A stretch of 6,337 nt of DNA from Bacteroidales bacterium (lineage in GTDB: Bacteria > Bacteroidota > Bacteroidia > Bacteroidales > UBA932): positions 1 through 6,337 of the forward strand of contig SFPH01000060.1 of NCBI GenBank assembly GCA_004552115.1, written 5' to 3'. Of the stretch, positions 1 through 5,621 are shown in pieces. Under the pieces are notes generated by a model that was given only the letters and a program-made list of their open reading frames with translations, was not told where the DNA came from and did no database searches. Made by a program: the position numbers and the translations under genes. Position 1 is the first letter of the stretch. Every line of letters begins with the position of its first letter.

Positions 1-1871
1 CTGCAGACATTCTCCATGGTTTTGAGAGAATCCGTACTGAAATCTATGACCAGTCTTCCACCGCCAGCGACAAAATCGCCGACATCATCGTAAATTCCAT
101 CAACGCCTGCCGGAACCGCAATTTCAGGCTTGGCCTAACTACCGGCTCCACTCCGGCATCTCTCTACACAAGGCTCAAAAGGGCCTATGATGAAGGAAGG
201 GTATCATTCAGGAATGTTGAGGTATTCTCCATTGACGAGTATTATCCGTATGGCAAGGACGAGCCACAGAGCCGCAACATGAGGCTCCGCTCCGCCCTCC
301 TTGACGGCATTGACATTCCGGAGGAGAACATTCACATTCCGGACGGCAGTGTTCCGCAGGAGAGAATCAGCGAATACTGTGCGGAGTATGACAAGGCTTT
401 CAGAGGCCTGGACCTCCTCGTGATCGGAATGGGAGAGCAGGGACAGATCGGTTTCAATGAGGCGGGAACCTCCCTCAAGAGCCGTACAAGGACAGTGCTT
501 CTCTCCTATCAGTCCAGGAAGCGTCAGGGCCGGTTCTTCAACGGGGACTTCAAGCATACCCCGGCGGCCGCATTGACTGTCGGCCTGGACACCATAATGA
601 CAGCCGGGAAGATCATCCTCATGGCCTGGGGAGAGGACAAGGCGGAGGCGGTGAAGAGAGTTGCCGAGATGAAGCCGGACAGCGATTACCCGGCATCATT
701 GCTCCAGGCTCATCCTGACATAACCTGCTACACCGACGAGACCGGCGCATCCCTCCTTACGAGAGTTGTATCTCCTTGGATGGTAGGGCCTTGCGACTGG
801 ACAAGGAAATTCATGAGAAAGGCTGTCGTATGGCTCTGCCAGGAGGTTCACAAGCCGATTCTCAAGCTTACACAGAAAGATTATCTTGAGCATTCTCTCG
901 GGGAGCTGCTCGACCGGAGGGGGCCTTATGACAAGATAAACATTGACGTGTTCAATGACCTCCAGCATACCATTACCGGATGGCCGGGCGGAAAACCTGA
1001 TGCCGATGATAGCCAGAGGCCTGTCTCCGCCAAGCCTTATCCGAAGAAGGTCCTCATTTTCTCGCCGCATCCGGATGACGATGTGATTTCCATGGGAGGT
1101 ACATTCATCCGCCTGGTTCACCAGGGACACGATGTCCATGTGGCTTATGAGACATCCGGAGACCTCGCCGTCCACGACGATGTGGTGCTTCAGCACATGG
1201 ATGCGGCTCATCAGCTCGGCTTTGCGGACGAGTTCGACCGTATCAAGGCAATCATCGACTCCAAGGTGCCGGGAGAGCCTGAGCCTAAGGAACTTCTCGC
1301 CATCAAGGGAGCCATCCGCCGCAGCGAGGCCCGCGGGGCAGACCGCTCGTTCGGCCTCAATGACAATACCAATGTCCACTTCCTCGACCTGCCTTTCTAC
1401 GAGTCCGGCGGCGTGAAGAAGATGCCTCGCACCCAGGCTGACCTTGACATCATCAAGGACCTGCTCAAGAGACTGCGCCCTGACCAGGTGTTCATGGCAG
1501 GCGACCTGGCCGACCCTCACGGAACCCACCGTGTCTGCACCGAAGCCGCACTGGAGGCTATCGAGCAGCTCAAGGAAGAAGGGGAGACCTGGCTTGAGAA
1601 CACCCACGTGTGGCTCTACAGGGGAGCCTGGATGGAGTGGGAAATCGGCCGCGTGGATATGGCCGTTCCTCTCAGCCCGGACGAGGTCGTGGAGAAGCGC
1701 CACGCCATCTTCCGCCATCTTTCCCAGAAGGACATCGTTCCTTTCCCTGGAGATGACCCTCGCGAGTTCTGGCAGAGGGCGGAGGACCGTACCCAGAATA
1801 CCGCCCGCATCTATGACGAGCTCGGAATGGCCGAGTACCAGGCCATGGAGGTATTCCTGAAACTTTACTGA
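1..1871 (+). CDS. NagB-like domain fused to PIG-L/LmbE deacetylase (5' partial)
   Basis: The reading frame is open from the left edge (first full codon at 3) to TGA at 1869-1871, giving 622 residues. Bacteroides homologues are about 660 long as I recall, so roughly 40 N-terminal residues lie outside. Residues 1-260 are a NagB-type sugar-phosphate isomerase/deaminase domain, with TGSTP at 47-51, DEY at 78-80 and GRFF near 176-179. The active-site loop reads GMGEQGQIGFNEA (143-155): the positions equal to E. coli NagB Asp141 and His143 are both Gln (146, 148), while Glu148 is kept (153). The deaminase reaction is therefore probably lost, although phosphosugar binding may remain. After a linker (about 263-345) comes a PIG-L domain with SPHPDDD (354-360; His356 and Asp359 as zinc ligands, Asp358 as base) and PHGTH (505-509), the pattern of an active zinc-dependent N-deacetylase. 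Such proteins are often annotated simply as glucosamine-6-phosphate deaminase, which is doubtful here. It probably acts in the cytoplasm on an N-acetylated amino sugar; the substrate is unknown. Confidence 0.9.
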   Translation, partial: ADILHGFERIRTEIYDQSSTASDKIADIIVNSINACRNRNFRLGLTTGSTPASLYTRLKRAYDEGRVSFRNVEVFSIDEYYPYGKDEPQSRNMRLRSALLDGIDIPEENIHIPDGSVPQERISEYCAEYDKAFRGLDLLVIGMGEQGQIGFNEAGTSLKSRTRTVLLSYQSRKRQGRFFNGDFKHTPAAALTVGLDTIMTAGKIILMAWGEDKAEAVKRVAEMKPDSDYPASLLQAHPDITCYTDETGASLLTRVVSPWMVGPCDWTRKFMRKAVVWLCQEVHKPILKLTQKDYLEHSLGELLDRRGPYDKINIDVFNDLQHTITGWPGGKPDADDSQRPVSAKPYPKKVLIFSPHPDDDVISMGGTFIRLVHQGHDVHVAYETSGDLAVHDDVVLQHMDAAHQLGFADEFDRIKAIIDSKVPGEPEPKELLAIKGAIRRSEARGADRSFGLNDNTNVHFLDLPFYESGGVKKMPRTQADLDIIKDLLKRLRPDQVFMAGDLADPHGTHRVCTEAALEAIEQLKEEGETWLENTHVWLYRGAWMEWEIGRVDMAVPLSPDEVVEKRHAIFRHLSQKDIVPFPGDDPREFWQRAEDRTQNTARIYDELGMAEYQAMEVFLKLY

Positions 1872-1878
1872 TTCACTC

Positions 1879-1927
1879 GGGGCTGATCCCAAGTCCATCC
1901 GCTGTGACGGACTATTGGGACAGCCCC
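1879..1927 (+). other. Strong intergenic hairpin between the two nagB-type genes
   Basis: GGGGCTGATCCCAA (1879-1892) pairs with TTGGGACAGCCCC (1915-1927): 13 pairs with a single bulged A at 1886. The 22-nt interior can add TCCG/CGGA (1898-1901 with 1908-1911) around a 6-nt loop. It lies 7 nt after the upstream stop codon and 16 nt before the nagB ATG. It is followed by ATAAAATATT and not a T-run, so it is not a textbook intrinsic terminator. It could be a weak terminator, an RNA-processing or stability element separating the two cistrons, or the remnant of a small repeat element. Confidence 0.55.
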
Positions 1928-1943
1928 ATAAAATATTGATACA

Positions 1944-2738
1944 ATGAGACTTATAATTAGAGATGACAGCAAGGCTGGCTCACTCTGGGCCGCACATCAC
2001 ATAGCCAGGAAAATCAATGAGAAGGCTGCGGTCAGCGACAAGCCTTTCGTCCTCGGGCTCTGCACCGGTTCAACCCCGATCGAGACATATGCGGAGCTGA
2101 TCCGTATGGTCAAGGCCGGAGAAGTGTCATTCAGGAATGTCATTTCATTCAATATGGATGAGTATGTAGGCCTCCCTGAATCACATCCGGAGAGCTATCA
2201 TTCCTTCATGCACAGATATCTCTTCGACCACATTGACGAGCCTGCGGAGAACATTCACATTCTCAATGGAAATGCTCCTGACCTCAAGGCCGAGTGCGAG
2301 AGGTACGAGAAGGCCATCGAGGAGGCCGGCGGATTCGACCTTTTCCTCGGCGGAATCGGAGAGGACGGACATATCGCATTCAATGAGCCATTCTCCTCAC
2401 TCCAGTCCAGGACCCGGGTCGTTACCCTTACCTATGACACACGCGTCGTCAACTCCCGTTTCTTTGACAATGATGTGAACCAGGTGCCGAAGCAGGCCCT
2501 CAGCGTAGGCGTGGCCACTGTTCTCGGAGCCAGGGAAGTAGTCATTCTCGCATTCGGAAGCAAGAAGGCCCGTGCCATCAGGGATGCCGTCGAGGGCCCT
2601 TATTCACATTACTGCACCGTATCCGGACTCCAGGCCCATCCTGACGGAACGATTGTCTGCGACGAACTCTCGGTGGGTGAGCTCAAGGTCAATTCCTACC
2701 GCTATTTCAAGGCCGTGGAAGAAGCCGAGGGTGAATAA
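1944..2738 (+). CDS. nagB: glucosamine-6-phosphate deaminase
   Basis: This 264-residue cytoplasmic enzyme converts glucosamine 6-phosphate to fructose 6-phosphate and ammonia, the last step of amino-sugar breakdown. Its length matches the family (266 in E. coli), and key residues fall at the same numbers as in E. coli NagB. These are TGSTP (41-45), the catalytic base Asp72 in NMDEYVG, and Asp141, His143 and Glu148 in [11 protein letters not shown]. The phosphate-binding Arg172 (SRFF) and Lys208 (GSKKA) are also kept. At the allosteric GlcNAc-6-P site, Arg158 and Tyr254 are kept, but the position of Lys160 is Val, so activation by GlcNAc-6-P may be altered. The ATG at 1944 follows an AT-rich stretch (ATAAAATATTGATACA) without a Shine-Dalgarno, as usual for Bacteroidota. 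It lies downstream of a paralogous fusion gene in the same direction, with a hairpin in the 72-bp gap. Confidence 0.97.
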   Translation: MRLIIRDDSKAGSLWAAHHIARKINEKAAVSDKPFVLGLCTGSTPIETYAELIRMVKAGEVSFRNVISFNMDEYVGLPESHPESYHSFMHRYLFDHIDEPAENIHILNGNAPDLKAECERYEKAIEEAGGFDLFLGGIGEDGHIAFNEPFSSLQSRTRVVTLTYDTRVVNSRFFDNDVNQVPKQALSVGVATVLGAREVVILAFGSKKARAIRDAVEGPYSHYCTVSGLQAHPDGTIVCDELSVGELKVNSYRYFKAVEEAEGE

Positions 2739-2780
2739 TCCCGATCTTGGAAGCTGCTGCAGGACTGAAGTAAGTTATTA

Positions 2781-2812
2781 TTTTTCAGATTACGAAAAAA
2801 GCACTATATTTG
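2781..2812 (+). promoter_or_regulatory. Bacteroidota-type sigma-ABfr promoter
   Basis: TATATTTG at 2805-2812 is a perfect match to the Bacteroidota -7 box TAnnTTTG. The T-run at 2781-2785 sits 19 bp upstream and can serve as a weak -33 element (consensus TTTG). Transcription would start near 2817-2820, about 20 nt before the 69-codon frame and 245 nt before the phosphopantetheinyl transferase. The 42 bp between the nagB stop and the T-run contain no clear intrinsic terminator. The whole 2739-3063 interval thus holds this promoter and the structured RNA/small ORF described separately. Confidence 0.65.
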
Positions 2813-2818
2813 CAGACG

Positions 2819-3040
2819 TAACAATTACGCCTTTAAAAGTATGGAACCTCCCAGTTCTGTAAATAGCGATCAGACAATGTCGGCAGGCAAGCCTGCGGAC
2901 GATCCGTTGTCGGATTTCATATGCAGCGACACATATCTTATCGTGACCTGCCATCCTGATTCCCTTCAGGATGGTGGTTATGTCGTGTGCGGTTATTCCC
3001 CGCGCACGGGTGTGACGTATATGGGCAAGGGCGGTGAAAT
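2819..3040 (+). ncRNA. Candidate structured RNA (long leader or free-standing small RNA; 6S-like features)
   Basis: The transcript from the TATATTTG promoter can be folded by eye into a compact three-way junction. The closing stem pairs TTACGCCTT (2825-2833) with 3027-3037, leaving two bulged G. Further in, AATAGC (2862-2867) pairs with GTTATT (2992-2997). Directly inside lie hairpin A (2868-2916: ATC/GAT, GACAA/TTGTC, TGTC/GACG, GCAGG-CAAG-CCTGC, with A.G and G.G mismatches) and hairpin B (2926-2990: GC.ACAC/GTGTGC, CGTGACC/GGTTATG, then perfect CCATCCTGA-6 nt-TCAGGATGG). The order GCGACACAT, hairpin, GGTTA, TGCGG recalls the 3' half of E. coli 6S RNA. This is a resemblance from memory, not a model hit. 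There is no terminator after 3040, so it may instead be a 5' leader controlling the phosphopantetheinyl transferase. The competing reading is the small ORF at 2841-3050. Confidence 0.42.
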
Positions 3041-3050
3041 AGGATCATAA
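2841..3050 (+). CDS. Doubtful small ORF, 69 codons, inside the structured RNA candidate
   Basis: An ATG at 2841 preceded by AT-rich TTTAAAAGT opens a 69-codon frame ending with TAA at 3048-3050, 13 bp before the transferase ATG. No family is recognised. The product has no signal peptide or membrane segment, is rich in Gly, Ser and Asp, and carries three Cys (in FICSD, VTCHP and VVCGY). In favour of a gene are the plausible start context and operon-like spacing. Against it, the same bases form long near-perfect hairpins, and third codon positions are only about half G/C, lower than I would expect from neighbouring genes. I regard this frame and the structured RNA as alternative explanations and favour the RNA. 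Confidence 0.2.
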   Translation: MEPPSSVNSDQTMSAGKPADDPLSDFICSDTYLIVTCHPDSLQDGGYVVCGYSPRTGVTYMGKGGEIGS

Positions 3051-3063
3051 GGCATTGACTATT

Positions 3064-3708
3064 ATGGCACTGTATCTTAAGAAAACACTTGAAAACGAAG
3101 CTGAAATTGCTGTCTGGAAAATAGAGGAGACCGAGGAGGAGCTCAAGGCCCTGTGTTCGGTTCCCAATGATGAAATGGAGGAGATTTCCTGGATCAAGAG
3201 CGAGTCTCTCCGCAAGCAGAGACTTGCCGTACGGGCCCTGCTTGACGAAATGTTCGACGAGAAGGTATATCTCAGCCATCACGACAACGGCAAGCCTTTC
3301 CTCGAGAATATGGTGACCAATATCAGCATCACCCATACGGACAAGTATGTTGCAGTCATCCTTCACGAGACCGAGGATGTCGGCATAGACATCGAGTCCC
3401 TCGACCGTGACTTCTCCGCCGTGGAGCTCAAGGCATTGTCCGAGGACGAAATCGACGACCTCGACGACGACAAGAGGAACGAGCAGCTGGCCATTTACTG
3501 GTGCGCCAAGGAGGCAGTCTTCAAGAGGGTTTCTCTCTACAACGTGGACTTCGCCGAGCAGATCGAGGTGGAGCGCTTCCATCCGAGAGGAGAGGGCGAA
3601 CTGGAGGCTACATTCGTATCCAAGGACGGCTACGAGGAGGAATTTGACCTCGAATACACCACTTTCGACAGACACGTTCTCGTGTGGGTTGTCGGAGAGT
3701 CTGAATAA
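3064..3708 (+). CDS. 4'-phosphopantetheinyl transferase superfamily protein
   Basis: The product (214 residues from the ATG at 3064) should transfer the 4'-phosphopantetheine arm of coenzyme A to a serine of a carrier protein, in the cytoplasm. It has the two-lobed Sfp/AcpT layout. An N-terminal half carries DNGKP (74-78) and SITH (88-91). The Mg2+-binding signature GIDIE follows at 107-111 (Asp109, Glu111), then WCAKEAVFK at 146-154 (Glu150, Lys154). A TTG at 3055 is in frame, but ATG 3064 was chosen because MALYLKK..AVWKIEE lines up with the start of Bacteroides homologues as I recall them. An unusually acidic stretch (SEDEIDDLDDD, about 126-136) lies between the two signatures. No carrier-protein or polyketide gene is nearby, so the partner may be the fatty-acid acyl carrier protein. 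It is probably co-transcribed with tsaE, 11 bp downstream. Confidence 0.92.
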   Translation: MALYLKKTLENEAEIAVWKIEETEEELKALCSVPNDEMEEISWIKSESLRKQRLAVRALLDEMFDEKVYLSHHDNGKPFLENMVTNISITHTDKYVAVILHETEDVGIDIESLDRDFSAVELKALSEDEIDDLDDDKRNEQLAIYWCAKEAVFKRVSLYNVDFAEQIEVERFHPRGEGELEATFVSKDGYEEEFDLEYTTFDRHVLVWVVGESE

Positions 3709-3719
3709 GGTTTTTTCAA

Positions 3720-4145
3720 TTGAAACACGAAATACTCATCAAGGACCCGGCTCATCTTGCCGGGGCTGCCCGGACCTTTCTCGAAGAGATCGGGGACAGG
3801 AGAATCATAGCCTTCTTCGCCCCGATGGGAGCGGGAAAGACCACCTTCACTTCCGCAATCTGCGGAGTCCTCGGGGTCAATGAGGATGCGGTGAGCTCGC
3901 CTACATTCTCCATTGTGAACGAATACAGGACAGCATCCGGCGAGCCGCTGTATCATTTTGATTTCTACCGCATCGACAATGCATCCGAGGCTCTTGACAT
4001 CGGATTCTACGACTATGTGGACAGCGGCAGCCTCTGCATTATTGAATGGCCGGAGAACATCGAGGAACTCCTTCCGGAAGAGACTCTGCGCGTGCATATC
4101 CGGGTCAATCCCGACGAGTCCAGGACATTGTCCTGGGAGGAATAG
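3720..4145 (+). CDS. tsaE: tRNA threonylcarbamoyladenosine biosynthesis ATPase TsaE
   Basis: TsaE (141 residues, normal length) is the small P-loop ATPase that drives turnover of the TsaB-TsaD complex in making t6A37 on ANN-decoding tRNAs. The Walker A loop is PMGAGKTT at 35-42. Its first position, usually Gly in GxxGxGKT, is Ala34, while Lys40 and Thr41 are intact. Family motifs follow in order: SSPTFSIVNEY (59-69), HFDFYRI (79-85) and IIEWPE (107-112). The start is TTG at 3720. The first in-frame ATG lies inside the P-loop and would destroy the protein, and a start here gives the expected N-terminus (MKHEILIKD). The gene follows the transferase by 11 bp across a short T-run and AAT, and meets a - strand gene tail to tail. 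Confidence 0.95.
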   Translation: MKHEILIKDPAHLAGAARTFLEEIGDRRIIAFFAPMGAGKTTFTSAICGVLGVNEDAVSSPTFSIVNEYRTASGEPLYHFDFYRIDNASEALDIGFYDYVDSGSLCIIEWPENIEELLPEETLRVHIRVNPDESRTLSWEE

Positions 4146-4148
4146 GGC

Positions 4149-5441
4149 TTAATCCGCTCCTGAGTATCCCACTGAAGTCACATATCCGTTGACCTTCAGT
4201 TCTTCCATCCTTGAGCCCCTGATTATCAGGGGGAAACCTGCCGAGTCCCTCGGAGACAGCCCTGCCGTGACCGAATTGCCGTCGAACGTCATGCAGGCCG
4301 GGCTCATCAGCGAATATCTGCCTTCCGGATTTATCGACTTTCTCACCCTTCCGACCGTATAGACCAATGACAGGACTCCCTCCCTGACAATGGGGTAGGC
4401 GTAGTCATCCCCGCAGATCCAGAAGTCGGTTATGGTCTCCCCGTCAGAAAACAGGACCTTGGAGCCGTTGTTTCTTACTATGGCCCGTCTTATGGTCTTC
4501 CATCCGTCGCCGCTGAAAGCAGTGCTGAGTGCGATATTCCCGCTCCCGTCCCAGCGCAGCAGGCAGCTTCCGATATCGATGTTGCTGATCGAAAGCGGAA
4601 GCGATTTAAGCTCGCCGTCCATGATCAATGCGGGCGACTTGGACGGGGTGACATGCTTCACGGCGGCAACTACCTTCCCGCCAATCTGCCTTATGTCATA
4701 CACGGAACTGACCGTTTCCGGAAATGACAGCTTCTCGGACTTGCCGTCCCGGACAATGTAGCAGGATGTCAGCGCATTGCCCTGGGATATCGAGGTGCTC
4801 CGGAAGCAGAAGACTATGCTCCCGTCATCTTCATAGAGGGCGCCTGTCCGGCTGGAGGAGCTGGCTGACGACCCTATTACGCTGCCCGTGCCTGAGGAGA
4901 AAACCATCGTGCCGTTCTTCCTGAAGGACAATCCTTCCCCGCTCCTGTTCTGGCCCAGGGTGTAGATGTCTCCGTCTCTTTTCAGGAAGCCGCAGATCAT
5001 TTCCCTGCCCTCGTAGCTGAACAGGAGATTTCCGTTCTCGCAGACATATGTCCTGCCTGCATCGGAATAATCGGTGTAGAGTTTACCGTCAATGCATCTG
5101 TGCATGTCAGGGTCATGGCTCGCCGGAAATCCCCCTCCGGAAGGCACCGAAACAGTCCTGGACCCGTTGCAATAGAGGGAAATATGACATTCTCCGGTGC
5201 CGCCGGAACTGTCCCTCTGCCAGAAACAGCCCTCCGGGTATTCCACTGCGGTGACCATCAGCGAACCTTCTTTCACAGTGGAAGGACCTCCTGCATTTCC
5301 CCTGTCTCCTCCCGCAGCGGGACCGGTTTCCAGCCTGGACCTTGAAAAGCCCGCTCCGTCATCAAGCCAGGCACAGGAGCGGAGCGCAAGCAGAACGGCC
5401 AATGCCGCCGTCCCGCAGACAAATAATGAATGCTTCTTCAT
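4149..5441 (-). CDS. Predicted lipoprotein with about eight beta-propeller-like repeats, function unknown
   Basis: The product has 430 residues from the ATG at 5441-5439 (a TTG at 5447 is in frame but adds only two residues). It begins with an MKKH n-region and a hydrophobic core ending in LALRSC. Cys23 could be lipidated, although Arg at -2 is unusual, so plain secretion is possible. A Gly/Ser/Asp-rich linker (about 28-58) follows. The rest is built of about eight divergent units at 37-52 residue spacing, starting near 66, 118, 155, 204, 253, 298, 343 and 386. Each unit has a pattern like DGxIY, a polar stretch with Gly, a short strand, xNG or xDG, and a strand ending in Leu/Phe-Ser. This suggests a beta-propeller of seven or eight blades. 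I recognise no named family. It probably lies on the periplasmic or outer-membrane surface. It ends 3 bp from the tsaE stop and has an elaborate leader (see hairpins at 5441-5459 and 5477-5512). Confidence 0.82.
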   Translation of the reverse strand: MKKHSLFVCGTAALAVLLALRSCAWLDDGAGFSRSRLETGPAAGGDRGNAGGPSTVKEGSLMVTAVEYPEGCFWQRDSSGGTGECHISLYCNGSRTVSVPSGGGFPASHDPDMHRCIDGKLYTDYSDAGRTYVCENGNLLFSYEGREMICGFLKRDGDIYTLGQNRSGEGLSFRKNGTMVFSSGTGSVIGSSASSSSRTGALYEDDGSIVFCFRSTSISQGNALTSCYIVRDGKSEKLSFPETVSSVYDIRQIGGKVVAAVKHVTPSKSPALIMDGELKSLPLSISNIDIGSCLLRWDGSGNIALSTAFSGDGWKTIRRAIVRNNGSKVLFSDGETITDFWICGDDYAYPIVREGVLSLVYTVGRVRKSINPEGRYSLMSPACMTFDGNSVTAGLSPRDSAGFPLIIRGSRMEELKVNGYVTSVGYSGAD

Positions 5442-5459
5442 CGTCAAGTTTTTTGACGA
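5441..5459 (-). promoter_or_regulatory. Hairpin abutting the lipoprotein start codon
   Basis: TCGTCAA (5441-5447) and TTGACGA (5453-5459) are a perfect 7-bp inverted repeat around a 5-nt loop. Read on the - strand, the 3' arm includes the A of the ATG start codon (5441), and the alternative TTG at 5447 falls inside it. Folded in the mRNA, it would cover the initiation site. It may limit translation, but the loop is A-rich and the stem is short, so the effect is uncertain. Confidence 0.45.
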
Positions 5460-5476
5460 AGTAAAGAATAAATAAG

Positions 5477-5512
5477 AAAGCCCCGAAATATTTTACCAAT
5501 ATACGGGGCTTT
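5477..5512. terminator. Bidirectional terminator-type hairpin
   Basis: AAAGCCCCG (5477-5485) pairs perfectly with CGGGGCTTT (5504-5512). Within the loop, ATATT (5488-5492) can pair with AATAT (5498-5502) to extend the stem. On the - strand the hairpin is followed by TTTCTTATTTATT, which suits an intrinsic terminator for the upstream barrel gene; on the + strand only TTT follows. It sits 36 bp upstream of the lipoprotein ATG and just downstream of a candidate - strand promoter, so it might also act inside that gene's leader. Confidence 0.6.
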
Positions 5513-5518
5513 ACACCA

Positions 5519-5526
5519 CAAATGTA
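5519..5526 (-). promoter_or_regulatory. Candidate Bacteroidota -7 box for the lipoprotein gene
   Basis: On the - strand this reads TACATTTG, an exact TAnnTTTG match. No TTTG-like -33 box is found at the usual 19-21 bp distance; the stretch there is A/T-rich. Transcription would start near 5511-5512, immediately before the terminator-type hairpin and about 70 nt before the lipoprotein ATG. It is the only good promoter candidate I see for that gene. Confidence 0.35.
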
Positions 5527-5550
5527 TGTTTTTTAAAGGTTAGAATTTTT

Positions 5551-5589
5551 CCACTATGTCTTCAGTAGTGGTTAAATTTGCGGCAAATT
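5551..5589. repeat. Two adjacent short inverted repeats
   Basis: CCACTA (5551-5556) and TAGTGG (5566-5571) form a perfect 6-bp repeat around 9 nt. Right beside it, AATTTG (5575-5580) and CAAATT (5584-5589) flank CGG. The second overlaps TAAATTTG (5573-5580), a + strand match to the -7 consensus with no + strand gene downstream. They lie just upstream of the - strand promoter candidate and could be regulator-binding sites, or chance pairings in AT-rich intergenic DNA. Confidence 0.3.
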
Positions 5590-5621
5590 ATTGTAAATCA
5601 AGTAATTGCACCTTTTATAGC

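Noticed and set aside
696..1898. 400-codon open frame on the - strand
   Set aside because: It lies opposite the well-supported NagB/PIG-L fusion. Its product has no recognisable motif, and it is the usual antisense shadow of a GC-rich coding frame.
2739..2780. Intrinsic terminator after nagB
   Set aside because: The sequence has only short, weak pairings around GCTGCTGCAGG and no stem followed by a T-run; the T-run at 2781 fits better as a promoter element.
2819..3040. Known riboswitch such as cobalamin, TPP or SAM type
   Set aside because: None of the conserved boxes I know for these classes is present, and the downstream gene does not fit their regulons.
3055..3063. TTG at 3055 as the start of the phosphopantetheinyl transferase
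   Set aside because: The ATG three codons later gives an N-terminus like that of homologues, and ATG is the stronger start.
2938..3675. 245-codon open frame on the - strand
   Set aside because: It is antisense to the phosphopantetheinyl transferase, whose GIDIE and WCAKEAVFK signatures are unmistakable, so it is a shadow frame.
3407..3883. 158-codon + strand frame bridging the transferase and tsaE
   Set aside because: It is out of frame with two genes supported by motifs. Its composition (Ser/Thr/Arg-rich) is typical of a shifted frame.
3630..4097. 155-codon - strand frame over tsaE
   Set aside because: It is antisense to the intact Walker A and HFDFYRI motifs of tsaE and has no independent support.
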